From Notospermus geniculatus (Eukaryota > Nemertea > Pilidiophora > Heteronemertea > Lineidae): 64,000 bases of DNA. The notes under the pieces were generated by a model. The model saw only the letters and a list, made by a program, of their open reading frames with translations, was not told where the DNA came from and did not search any database. Positions 44,505 to 56,320 of this stretch are shown here, piece after piece. Numbering within the stretch: the stretch's first letter is position 1; every line of letters begins with the position of its first letter. The position numbers and the translations under genes were made by a program. The DNA lies in contig NMRB01000716.1 in the NCBI GenBank assembly GCA_002633025.1, forward strand, positions 116,281 to 180,280, written 5' to 3'.

Positions 44505-45965
44505 ATCCCAATTTTGACCACTTTATATATATATATATATCATTACCGGCGTCGTAACCCTGTTGGATTTTTGCCGGAGGTATGGAGTCCACGATCAGCC
44601 TGTACCGGGAGATCCCAGTCTTGACCACTTTCCACTTGGGTCACCGAACTACAACTGACCCCAATGTACGCGGTCCATCTGGATTCTTTGGTTCACTCAC
44701 CTCAACAGTACCTACCACTTGCAATGTCGATGACGGCCCATCCGCATCGGACGTCTCCAATAGTGACTACAAATAAAGCATTCAAATTAGTTTTTCGTTC
44801 TTGTCACTAACATGTCCGAGACTTTCTCATTTCTGGCTCTGAACTTTCCCACCGTGTATGCATCATTCAATTCCACAACAGCTGTCGACAGGAGACAAAG
44901 TACACCATGTGTACGTCCTTAAACCAATAATCCCACTTTGGCTCCAAGTTTCAGAAGGTGCCACAATGTGGCGCACACTGACTACAACCCACTCATTTCG
45001 ATAACACGAGGAAGGGGTTGCCAATATGCCATCCAAAGTTCGATTCGACCCAAGAATGGAAACCAACCAAGAACTGAGCCTGTAGGTGTATACCTACTGA
45101 ACTATCAGGACTAGTAGCTAGAGGCTATCGGGGGGCTAACTGTCACGACTAGTAGCTATATCTATCAGAGAGTGGACCACCTCGAGAAGATCTGACTCTA
45201 TCAAGTAGACTGGAACCTATCAGAAGCTACTGTTCCAGCTACAGAACCTACAGAAACCTGGAAACCATGACCTTAGAGAGCCTACAAGAGAAAATAAGGC
45301 AAACTGCCGAAGATACCAGGGAGACCACCAAGAGGCCGGAGGGGGGGGACTGCCCAACAAGTGACTGAGAATCCACCAAACTTTGAATACATTAGGAACC
45401 TCCAGCCAAGTGAATCTCAATGAGGGGTGCCTTCAATCCGAGTCACCTCCATGACACCATCATCAAGCAAAGAGCCAAAGTGGAATGTTATGGGACAAGG
45501 ATATGACAAGGTAACTTTGGTCAACCAGCTGTCACCTCTTGCGGGATCCATGATGATAACTGTTGGTCTGTCATATTTAAATCCTTTTTCCATTTGGATC
45601 ACTTAATCACTGATGATACAATCTGGACCACTTCCCATTTGGATCAGCGAACTACAGAAGATCCCAAAATCTGGTCCACCTGGATCTTTCTGTTCACTCA
45701 CCTATTAATTGGTACCGGTACCATACCGCTTGTGCTGTGGACACATGGTCTACCGGACATCTGATACCCATGATGACAACTACAGTTGAATGGTCCAACA
45801 AATCTGGATGGACCATTTTCCATTTCAATATTTTGCACTGATGACCCTATAATCTGGACCACTTTCCATTTGGGTCAACCTGTACCAGAAGACCCCAACC
45901 TGGTCCACTTTCCATTTGGGTCCACCTGTACTAGAAGACCCCAATCTGGACTACTTTCCATGTTG
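44505..45965. repeat. Dispersed ~46-bp minisatellite units in segment A
   Basis: Variants of GACCACTTTCCATTTGGGTC..CTGTACCAGAAGACCCCAAT recur singly or in short tandem at about 44505-44640, 45585-45670 and 45850-45960, with counterparts at 53370-53450, 54366-54440 and 54630-54720. An AT dinucleotide run is at 44523-44541. Translations are repetitive in every frame. Confidence 0.65.
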
Positions 45966-46927
45966 ATTACATCTGGGCCATCATTTAGTGCACAATACCA
46001 CTTCCACTCATACGTACTCTTGTCTTGAATATCATCAGTCAGGTTGGGATCAAGTTGTGGCATCACCACCATGACCCCAAGTCGGGTCACCAACCAAATC
46101 ATCTGGAATATGCAACTTGAAGAAAGGTTGTGTTGTTATGGTGTGTTGTTTTCATGTGTTGTCCTGGATGTATGTACAACCCGGTGTTCGTGTTCTACCC
46201 ATGATCATCAATGTGATCAGTGTCTGTGTAGAAGAGTAATTTTGGTACATGTATTTTGACCTGTCATCTTTGTTCCCACAGTAAAGTATCATCATCTTGC
46301 AATGGCTCCAGTGCAACTCGTCCATCCATCCTTCCTTCTCCGTCTTAGGGAACAACCAATGCCATGTGCGATTCCATGTAGAAGGCATCTAACCTTTTAC
46401 ATGCAATCAGGGGAGAGAGAGGCTGAAATATAGAAACTAGGCCTAGAAGTGCAGGTGTACAAAAAATAAAAAATTATCCTAACCCCCTTGTAAACGAACT
46501 ATAGCCCAGTGGAGTGGTTGGCCAAGTGCACACCCAACAAATAGTTCAATATGATGACAATACCAATCAAATTTTGGAGTTCAGGTTGTTGAAATAAAGC
46601 TGAAAGAAAGATCCCCCCTTGGCCAAACCACTGAAAGCCTATTCCAAGTATCCCTCATAATCAAAAAAAGTGCAGAAACACATTCTCCTCCACACCCCTG
46701 TATTTCAGAGAACATGGTAGCGGAGGACATTTTGAGCCAATCCTGGATGCTGAGTAAGAAAACAAAATTGGTAAATTTCCATCAATGCAAAACCAAAATA
46801 ATGATTTTCAGATCTTGCACTCCCATGGTCAAATAGTCCTCCTGTAGAAAACACAGGGACTTACCATTTCCAAGTCTTCAAGACATCCATCAAGTCTGAG
46901 TTGCAATTCCTGTGGACAATTCCTGTG

Positions 46928-47773
46928 GACAACTCAGTTGGGAATATGTAGGCCTAATCCAAGTGTGTAATCCAAATGAGTAATCCAAGTGTGTAATCCA
47001 AAGTTGGTCGATCCAGCTCACCTCAAATCACTGAAATTGAAGCATATTTGTTAGTCTTCCAGTAAAAAGTATGCCTTATCATTGCAAAAAGGAGCTGAGA
47101 ACCAACAGGCTAGTGATGAAAGAATTCTTCAATGCCCAAAGCCCTCTGGCTTTCACTCAAACATAAAACAAACCATGAAATCACAACTGGGGAACTGTTT
47201 TTGAAGAGGACTGGTCGACAGCTGGCTCTTCATTCTTTAGGGATCTTTGTCAATGGAACACCCTGTATTTGTCTCAGTGAGAGAAAGGGTTGTAAGACAA
47301 ATTCCTTTTTTTATTCACAACAAATAAGCATCCTTTTGATCACACATGAGGACAACTCAGTTGGGAATATGTAGGCCTAATCCAAGTGTGTAATCCAAAT
47401 GAGTAATCCAAGTGTGTAATCCAAAGTTGGTCGACCCAGCTCACCTCAAATCACTGAAATTGAAGCATATTTGTTAGTCTTCCAGTAAAAAGGATGCCTT
47501 ATCATTGCAAAAAGGAGCTGAGAACCAACAGGCTAGTGATGAAAGAATTCTTCAATGCCCAAAGCCCTCTGGCTTTCACTCAAACATAAAACAAACCATG
47601 AAATCACAACTGGGGAACTGTTTTTGAAGAGGACTGATCGACAGCTGGCTCTTCATTCTTTAGGGATCTTTGTCAATGGAACACCCTGTATTTGTCTCAG
47701 TGAGAGAAAGGGTTGTAAGACAAATTCCTTTTTTTATTCACAACAAATAAGCATCCTTTTGATCACACATGAG
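46928..47773. repeat. 423-bp tandem duplication inside segment A
   Basis: 46928-47350 and 47351-47773 are near-identical. Segment B has a single copy (from about 55717). It therefore arose after, or was lost since, the 8.3-kb duplication. Confidence 0.9.
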
Positions 47774-48248
47774 TTGGCTTACCTTTGAGGCTCGCTCATC
47801 TTGGTGTCAGGTGAATGGTCATTCCTCATGACTTGAAGACCACCTTGCCATGGTTTAGATGCGAGTGCATCCGATTCTTCAACAAGTCATGCGAACTGGA
47901 GAGATTTTGTAACGTTACAAAATTTCATTGCTGAAAAATAATGTCACAAAATCTCACCTCTGGAGAGATTTTGTAACCTAACGTAATGTGGGTAGCTGAT
48001 CGATGGCTTGTGCAAAGTATTGCCATGGCTAGATCCGTACCCAGTTAACTTTGTGGTTTAGAAACATTCTACAGGGTGTCCCAGAAAAAACGCAACAGTT
48101 AGGAAAATCGTGTGGAGAAACCAAATATCATCTTTTTGAAAAGATTCTATTTTTAAATTTCAAAAGTAAACTCGGGGTATTGTAGCCACCCATAAAAAAC
48201 TGTGATGTTTATGACACGTGGGAGGAAACTGGAGCCAAGGAAATACGG

Positions 48249-49002
48249 TACAGTAAACCCTCGCTATAACGTACCTCGTTATTACGTACTCTCGGATATA
48301 ACGTACATTTTCCATGGACCCCAAATTTTTACCCAAAATGTTATATTTCCTTGAAATCCCCCGCACTCAGACTCAGCCGATCATTGTACATGTTAAGTGT
48401 ATACTTTGTACAATAATGTACTGTAAACTGTATGTCTCCCCGTCACACCACGCTAATGAGCTTGAGTCAATTAACACGAGTTGTCTTCATGCTTAGTTTG
48501 TTTGGTTGTTATGACTGTAAGTAGGCCTGATTATGACAATTCATCATCAAAAGAAGGAAAGGTTCGTCAGACACGCTCTCAAGTTACTATTAGATGGGCA
48601 ATATCCCTGCCAAGGCACCTTTCCAGCAGGCACCGCACGCATGCGTAGATCTATTCCGGATTCGCGAAAAAGGTACAAATGCCCAGTTTGCCGTCTGACC
48701 CAGTTTGCGGCGCAGGACTTGGATGCTGCCGAATGTAAATATTGTGGTAAAATCCAAACTAAATCATAGAATAGTACCAATTGTTTCATTTTTTGCGATA
48801 TTCGGGAAGCGGTCGCGGCGATCGCCGTAAGACCCGCGAAAACTGGTACTGCCATCAAGTAGCCTGCATGCGACGGTCGGCATACATGCACGACGGTCCC
48901 TGTGCACGTTGGCTATAACGTCCCTCGCTATAACGTACACCTCGCTATAACGTACATTTTGCGTGGATCCCGACGTGTACGTTATAGCGAGGGTTTACTG
49001 TA
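48249..49002. mobile_element. Pogo/Tigger-like element inserted in segment B only
   Basis: The ends TACAGTAAACCCTCGCTATA and mirror are perfect over about 24 bp. The internal edges repeat TCGCTATAACGTAC several times. Segment A has the empty site (GGAAATATGTAAG near 39943), which fits insertion at TA, though the left end carries an extra CGGTA. Length is about 754 bp. Confidence 0.9.
48533..48769 (+). CDS. 78-aa zinc-ribbon-like ORF inside the Tigger-like element
   Basis: The start ATG is at 48533 and the stop ends at 48769. The N-terminal half is basic. Residues ~49-72 read KCPVC, then 15-16 residues, then CKYCGK, a two-CxxC pattern typical of a zinc ribbon. No transposase motif is seen. 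It could be a remnant of a DNA-binding domain or a short captured gene. The frame is intact with no internal stop, but there is no evidence of expression. Confidence 0.45.
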   Translation: MTIHHQKKERFVRHALKLLLDGQYPCQGTFPAGTARMRRSIPDSRKRYKCPVCRLTQFAAQDLDAAECKYCGKIQTKS

Positions 49003-51967
49003 TGTAAGATGTCAAGGAGAGCTCACCCTCTTTTCCAAATACCGGTACAGCCACTGGCCTGACTGGGGATCGAACTCATGAACTCATTGGTGGAAGGAGC
49101 TGATGTTCAACCCGCAACACTCACACTGTGACAACCCATATCCCATGATGTGCGTATCTTGCCTTTTCTTTAGCTTGCCTGATTTTATTGGCTTTCAATC
49201 TTCAGCCTCACAGTGAAAGTTTCCTGCGTGAGTGCGAAGCCCTGGTTATGATAATGTGAATAACCGCGCTATCGAAGAGTGAATGGGGCAAAACCGGTAT
49301 GAAAATAATGGTCACTACGTGAACCAAGACTGTACATGTATTTCATCATCTTCGATAATCGAAGGCCGATCTGCTCTCCACTGCGTTACATCACCCTTCG
49401 AGAAATACTAGTACACCAGTCGGCGGCGTATCTTGGCACCATGCCAACTTCACCAGTCGACCAATCATATGACACTTTATATCCGGTCTGTGAAAATAAT
49501 ATCAAGAATGGGCTAGTGACAGCCGGCCTGGGCTGGAATGGGTGCAATTTACTATGAACATGGAGGTATTATTGAGAAAGAGTGAGAACGGGCCTAATCC
49601 TTGTGATATACAATCCCACGCCCCTTACTGAAATGTTGACAAGATATTTCAGATACAAAAAAACATTCCCTGCAGGTTACCCCCATCTGATTCTCACCAG
49701 TCTATCTGGCCTGACGCCCATCTAGCCTGGTTTGAATCCATCACATTTCCCGCTTTTGAGGAGGTGAGAGCCTCAGCCAATCATCGGGGTGCGAAGGAAA
49801 ATCGACGTGCAGTGCCAATCGAAGTCCATGTTACAAATGCGAGCAGGAAGAGAAGAGAAAGTGCCGAACAGCAATTTGTTTCACAAGTTCTGATTGGCTT
49901 GGAGGCGGGGTCAAGTATGGGTCAGGTTCATTAATAATTTATGCATCAACGCAACAGGTGACATGATTCGGACGAGGCTAAAGACGCAGTCGACAGGCCT
50001 TTCCTTTTGAGGCACGCTAAAAAGTGCATGCGCCTTGCAAACAATAGAATTTCTATTGTTTGCGAGGCGCATGCACTTTTTAGCTCGTCTTTCAAAAGAA
50101 AGGCCTGAGTCAATAGCTTTGTTTGGACAAGATGATTACCCCTACCTATAAGTAGCACCGGAAAGGTAAAATCATGCAAGTTGGACATGCAAGTGAAGAA
50201 AGGGCGACGCCCAGCATGAAATAAGCAATTTTGCTCTCACTTTGCCTTTCAAGGCAAATTCTTGCTGTAACCCCTTTGTGCTGGAGTCAAATTCAGACAC
50301 AACAGCATTGAGGGAACAAAAGATGGAAACAAAATAGTGGTGAAGCGGTTCGGGTCTCCGAGTAGCGGTCAGAGAGTCCTGGGTTTGAATCCCTGGGATT
50401 CAAACCTGGGACACTCTGACCACAAGTTCCCACTGTGACTGATAGGCGTGTCAACTTTGGGCAAATAACCTCATATTTCTTGTCTTACTGGCCTCTCTCC
50501 ACCCAGTGGGTACCGGTCGGAAATGCTCAGATTGTAGTGCTGAATGAGCAGCTCAACCGAGTTCTGCTGAAGGTTTCAGACCGCGGTAAAGTGTAAAGTT
50601 GGATGACATTTTTTCTACCATTGTTAATAGGGACTTTCAACAAGCCTCTGTATCGTCTTTTGTATTCTGCCCTGCAAACAATAGCTAAAGGAAAACCTTT
50701 GAGTTAAGGAAGGTTCTAGAATACGGCCCAATATTCCCGATTCACTGAGGGCCGTATTTTAGAACGTTTTAACATTGAGGTCCTCCTTAAATCTATTGTT
50801 TTCAATGGTTTCACAAGAGACTGAAGGTCGACCTCAACGTTAAGGAACGTTCTAAAATACTACCCTGAGTGTTTCCCTAAAAAGATGAAATCCTCCTGGA
50901 TTCCTCTTCCATTCTTCTGACAGTTCACCTGTGGTCCTATTCTGTTGATTTCGGCTCAGTCCTTAGTAACAACAAAATCGAATGCTTTTTTCTATGACAA
51001 AAGACAAACAACTCTGTTGAAACAAAGGCTGGGGAGGGTTTGCCTTCTTTGGTTGAGTGGCATCTGAGTCGGTCATGATCGAAGTCGACAGGTGGTTTTC
51101 ATTCACACTCATTCGCAGCAGCCAGCATCTTCAGTCTTCACAGCTGCACTAGGCCTATGCCAAGGAAAATACCTCCTGGAAATACAAATAAAATAAGTTA
51201 CTTATTGGTTTCATTAGTCATTTCAATGTTTGCCAAGGTTGAGCTCTTTTTGTAGGTAATAATAAATACAGAACTAAATTGTGCATACATGTTCACTGTG
51301 GAATAAGTAGATGATGCACCATCAACTTCCAAACTTGACTCCCACAAAGGGGTCTTTGTGATTCGATGGCAAATTTCAACTGCATATATGAACCATGTTT
51401 GCTGACATTGCTTTCTCATTCTAGAGCTCAACCAAGGCAAAAGTGATAGGTCATCAGCGAAGAGCTTTGAAAAGTCATATTTGACGGTGTGCCAAAAAGA
51501 AATTGAAAATGTTGATCTTGCTATCAACTGTGTCATTCACTTAAACCTGTTATTATTTCATGCATGAAACAAGATTCAGGGGGTTGCCTGATGGTGCAGT
51601 AACACTACTTCATGTCATCTTGATGTTGTGGGTTCAACTCCCAGCAAAGTTCATTTTCACACAAGTTACTCAATATTGACAACATCATGCGAGTTGACAA
51701 AGCAACAATTAGTGATTCTCTACGCAATAATCTAAATAAGATTTCAGTCAGAGTGTGGAAATGGTTTGTGATTGGACCCCACTGAATTGCTTCGAATCAG
51801 TATTTTTTGACACCCTTGACACTTTTCAAAGCTCCACCCCAGCGCCACGACGAGGACGTTACCTATCAGGGCGCCGCCTGAAAAGAAGAAAAAAAAAACA
51901 ATAATAAGTAAAGGTTGAAATGCAATTTTATGAAAAATATGGAATGGATTTTGAGTTCCATACTCAC

Positions 51968-52064
51968 ATTAAATTCCTCAAAAATGGCCGACTTAAAAAT
52001 ACCGATTGATCTGTTGATGTTTGTGAACGGAATCACAGCGCAGCGAGATCGCATGGTAGAACAC
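51968..52064 (-). CDS. Candidate minus-strand exon, unrecognised gene (segment B)
   Basis: An open frame containing MRSRCAVIPFTN ends at a strong TTTAAT/GTGAGTA donor. The equivalent in segment A (43114-43210) is intact with a 3-base in-frame indel. A following acceptor at 51873-51874 would add AAP and a stop. The opposite strand also has a short open frame, so strand is uncertain. Boundaries at the 5' side are approximate. Confidence 0.25.
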
Positions 52065-53137
52065 GAAAATTGTTCTGTTCCTCGATATCAAAATGGCCGA
52101 CTTTCATTCTGAATCCTTAGCTTGAGTGATATCAGAAGTATCGGATTGCGCACTGAGGCCACATGTCGTACTAAGTCAGCTCTGTTGACAACATCGAGAA
52201 TGAGCTGTCCGGGGAACGAATGGAACCCGGAACCTCAGAAACAACAGGTGTCCAGTCAATGTTTCCATTGGACACTGGTCTGAGAGCTTGCGGACAGTAC
52301 AAGAAGACTACCGTAACACCCACTACAAAAAATCCCTCTCAAAAAAATCTTTTATCGGTAAGCCTATCATCACAGGTGCGGTGTAATCTGAATTTTTGTA
52401 AAATGTTTGTGAATTTCACAATTTTTTTACAGGTTCCCAAAACTGGGGGAACTGGGAGGAGAAATTTTCATGTGATCTATTCAGATTACAATGTTACTGC
52501 TTGCCTGTTACTGTACTTGGTACTGAACAAGGCAGTGGCAGTAACAGTTGTGCAATGCCCTCTCCCAACAAATGATGGATCTTATTCCTTGCAAACTCCA
52601 AGTGAGAAGCGAAGGAACAATGACCCTTGCATCCAGTGAAGCACTTGACTGTGCTGCCCCCTCCCCTACACAACCGAAGTGCAAAATCATGTCAACATCC
52701 CACAAAATAATAGTGCACGACAATAATACAGGATAATGCATGACCAACAACATGTCAACAACAAATGGGAGAGAGAGGTAGAATTAGTTACAGACCTACA
52801 GACAAAGTAACGCATGTTACAGACAGGGTATGGATAGGCCTAGTGCAGCCAATCTGCTTATACATGCGTACCCACAGGCGGGTTAAAGTAAATTAGAGGG
52901 TACACACTTTTTTTAAGTCTTCTGCAGCTCCATTGGTTAAGGTAGGGTGGCGTTGGGGTACCTACCTAGACAAGTGCAATGAAAGCAAAACAAAATCTGT
53001 TATGTCACGATCACAGATGACGTAACAGTTCCATTCTGCTTTCAACATGGCATTGGTTGCTGACTTACCTTACCATTGCAAAATATCAGGTAAATTACAT
53101 ATTGGGAACTGTTTAATTTTTGAACCCACCCACCCAC

Positions 53138-53213
53138 CCAAGCTGAAATAAGACATCTGGTCTCATTGGAGCAAGTGAACGCTGAATTGAGCTGCTCCTT
53201 GAGCTCCCTGTCT
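53138..53213 (-). CDS. Candidate minus-strand exon DRELKEQLNSAF..
   Basis: A TTTCTCCAG acceptor, 76 bases open in the frame DRELKEQLNSAFTC, and a GG/GTGGGT donor. The same exon is conserved in segment A (about 44271-44347). The sequence looks helical, but the partner exons are not securely identified. Confidence 0.3.
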
Positions 53214-53752
53214 CTGGAGAAACTGGGGTGATTAACTGAGATGATGAAAGTGTCTGGTGATGCAGTGTGATGTGTTGATGTGGTGGATGCAAGGAATTCG
53301 AAGAAATTTGAAGAAGATACTCTCTTCCACGGACCACTAATTTGGATCAACTTGTACCAGAAGATCCCAATTTTGACCACTTTCCATTTGGATCAGCCTG
53401 TACCGGGAGATCCCAGTCTTGACCACTTTCCACTTGGGTCACCGAACTACAACTGACCCAAATGTACGCGGTCCATCTGGATTCTTTGGTTCACTCACCT
53501 CAACAGTACCTACCACTTGCAATGTCGATGACGGCCCATCCGCATCGGACGTCTCCAATAGTGACTACAAATAAAGCATTCAAATTAGTTTTTCGTTCTT
53601 GTCACTAACATGTCCGAGACTTTCTCATTTCTGGCTCTGAACTTTCCCACCGTGTATACATCATTACAATTCCACAACAGCTGTTGACAGGAGACCAAGT
53701 ACACCATGTATATTCCTTAAACCAATAATCCCACTTTGGCTCCAAGTTTCAG

Positions 53753-54197
53753 AAGGTGCCACAATGTGGCGCAGACTGACTACAACCCACTCATTTCGAT
53801 AACACGAGGAAGGGGTTGCCAATATGCCATCCAAAGTTCAATTCGACCCAAGAATGGAAACCAACCAAGAACTGGTATACCTACTGAACTATCAGGACTA
53901 GTAGCTAGAGACTATCGGGGGCTAACTGTCGCGACTAGTAGCTATCTATCAGAGAGTGGACCACCTCGAGAAGATCTGACTCTACCAAGTAGCCTGGAAC
54001 CTATCAGAAGCTACTGTTCCAGCTACAGAAACCTGGAAACCATGACCTTAGAGAACCTACAAGAGAAAATAAGGCAAACTGCCGAAGATACCAGGGAGAC
54101 CACCAAGAGGCCGCAGGGGGGGACTGCCCAACAAGTGACTGAGAATCCACCAGACTTTGAATACATTAGGAACCTCCAGCCAAGTGAATCTCAATGA
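53753..54197 (+). CDS. Unrecognised 3'-terminal exon, intact in segment B
   Basis: An acceptor (TTTCAG) precedes a 147-codon open frame ending at 54197. The tail is helical and charged (NLQEKIRQTAEDTRETTKRP). There is no ATG near the start, so it would be an internal or last exon. The copy in segment A (about 44953-45422) is broken by a 13-bp insertion and other indels. Function not recognised. Confidence 0.3.
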
Positions 54198-55300
54198 GGG
54201 GTGCCTTCAATCCGAGTCACCTCCATGACACCATCATCAAGCAAAGAGCCAAAGTGGAATGTTATGGGACAAAAGGACATGACAAGGTAACTTTGGTCAA
54301 CCAGCTGTCACCTCTTGCGATTGGGATCCATGATGATAACTGTTGGTCTGTCAAATTTAAATCCTTTTTCCATTTGGATCACTTTATCACTGATGATACA
54401 ATCTGGACCACTTCCCATTTGGATCAGCGAACTACAGAAGATCCCAAAATCTGGTCCACCTATCTTTCTGTTCACTCACCTATTAATTGGTACCGGTACC
54501 ATACCGCTTGTGCTGTGGACAGGGTCTACCGGACATCTGATACCCATGATGACAACAGTTGAATGGTCCAACAAATCTGGATGGACCATTTTCCATTTCA
54601 ATATTTTGCACTGATGACCCTATAATCTGGACCACTTTCCATTTGGGTCAACCTGTACCAGAAGACCCCAATCTGGTCCACTTTCCATTTGGGTCCACCT
54701 GTACTAGAAGACCCCAATCTGGAGTTACTTTCCATGTTGACTACATTCTGGGCATTCATTTAGTGCACAATACCACTTCGATTCATAGATTCATACGTAC
54801 TCGTCTTGAATATCACCAGTCAAGTTGGGATCAAGTTTAATGTGGCATCAGCATTTACCATGACCCCAAGTCGGATCACCAACCAATGTCTGGAATATGC
54901 AACTTGAAGAAAGGTTGTGTTGTTATGGTGTGTTGTTTTCAGTGTGTTGTCCTGGATGTATGTACAACCCGGTATGTTCGTGTTCTACCCATGATCATCA
55001 ATGTGATCAGTGTCTGTGTAGAAGAGTAATTTTGGTACATGTATTTTGACCTGTCATCTTTGTTCCCACAGTAAAGTATCATCATCTTGCAATGGCTCCA
55101 GTGCAACTCTTCCATCCATCCTTTCCTTCTCCGTCTTAGGGAACAACCAATGCCATGTGCGATTCCATGTAGAAGGCATCTAACCTTTTACATGCAATCA
55201 GGGGAGAGAGAGGCTGAAATATAGAAACTAGGCCTAGAAGTGCAGGTGTACAAAAAATAAAAAGTTATCCTAACCCCCTTGCAAACGAACTATAGCCCAG

Positions 55301-55543
55301 TGGAGTGGTTGGCCAAGTGCACACCCAACAAATAGTTCAATATGATGACAATACCAATCAAATTTTGGAACAGGTTGTTGAAATACAGCTGAAAGAAAGA
55401 TCCCCCCTTGGCCAAACCACTGAAAGCCTATTCCAAGTATCCCTCATAATCAAAAAAAAGTGCAGAAACACATTCTCCTCCACACCCCTGTATTTCAGAG
55501 AACATGGTAGCGGAGGACATTTTGAGCCAATCCTGGATGCTGA
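55301..55543 (+). CDS. Unrecognised internal exon, intact in segment B
   Basis: A TATAGCCCAG acceptor, 243 bases open in one frame (GVVGQVHTQQIVQYDDNT.. to PILDA) and a GA/GTAAGA donor. The copy in segment A (about 46502-46742) has a frameshift and a stop. The same region has a minus-strand acceptor at 55545, so overlapping assignments compete. Confidence 0.3.
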
Positions 55544-55656
55544 GTAAGAAAACAAAATTGGTAAATTTCCATCACTGCAAAAACAAAATAATGATTTTCA
55601 GATCTTGCACTCCCATGGTCAAATAGTCCTCCTGTAGAAAACACGCAGGGACTTAC

Positions 55657-55714
55657 CATTTCCAAGTCTTCAAGACATCCATCAAGTCTGAGTTGCAATT
55701 CCTGTGGACAATTC
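55657..55714 (-). CDS. Candidate exon 2 of a minus-strand gene in segment B
   Basis: It joins in phase to the exon at 56154-56320 and reads NCPQELQLRLDGCLEDLEM before a GTAAGT donor. A second acceptor 13 bases further in arises from a local repeat. The next acceptor at 55544-55545 would give a short tail ending in a stop. Segment A has the equivalent sequence. Confidence 0.35.
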
Positions 55715-56153
55715 CTGTGGACAACTCAGTTGGGAATATGTAATCCAAGTGTGTAATCCAAATGAGTAATCCAAGTGTGTAATCCAAACTTGGTCGACCC
55801 AGCTCACCTCAAATCACTGAAATTGAAGCATATTTGTTAGTCTTCCAGTAAAAAGTATGCCTTATCATTGCAAAAAGGAGCTGAGAATTCAATACCAACA
55901 GGCTAAAAGAATTCTTCAATGTCCAAAGCCCTCTCTGGCTTTCACTCAAACATAAAACAAACCATGAAATCACAACTGGGGAACTGTTTTTGAAGAGTTT
56001 ACTGGTCGACAGCTAGGTCTTCAAATTCTTTAGGGATCTTTGTCAACGGAACACCCTGTATTTGTCTCAGTGAGAAAAAGGGTCGTAAGACAAATTCCTT
56101 TTTTTATTCACAACAACATTAGCATCCTTTTGATCACACATGAGTTGGCTTAC

Positions 56154-56320
56154 CTTTGAGGCTTGCTCATCCTGGTGTCAGGTGAATGGTCATTCCTCAT
56201 GACTTGAAGACCACCTTGCCATGGTTTAGATGCGAGTGCATCCGATTCTTCAACAAGTCATGCGTCATGGAGCAAGCGTTGCATCCAGATCAGCGGAATT
56301 GACCAGCTGCAAGTTTTGGC
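56154..56320 (-). CDS. Candidate first coding exon of a minus-strand gene
   Basis: A strong acceptor (CTGTTTACAG) and donor (CAAAG/GTAAGCC) frame this exon. A likely start codon at 56200 gives MRNDHSPDTRMSKPQ. Upstream ATGs in the exon open only short frames. The 8.3-kb duplication breakpoint at 56264 falls within it, so the copy in segment A (start codon 47829) lacks the upstream part. The product is not recognised. Confidence 0.4.

Larger units (their letters stand above)
39596..47895. repeat. Segmental tandem duplication, copy A (8.3 kb)
   Basis: It is collinear with 47896-56264 at high identity, from ACTGGAGAGATTTTGTAACG to TCAACAAGTCATGCG. Copy A has its own 423-bp internal tandem duplication (46928 onward), a 41576-41872 segment missing from B, and lacks the element at 48249-49002. 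Several open frames that are intact in B carry small indels here. Confidence 0.95.
47896..56264. repeat. Segmental tandem duplication, copy B (8.4 kb)
   Basis: The second copy abuts copy A directly. The right boundary (56264) is where similarity to copy A ends. This falls inside a minus-strand candidate exon (56154-56320), so copy A carries only part of that exon. Confidence 0.95.
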
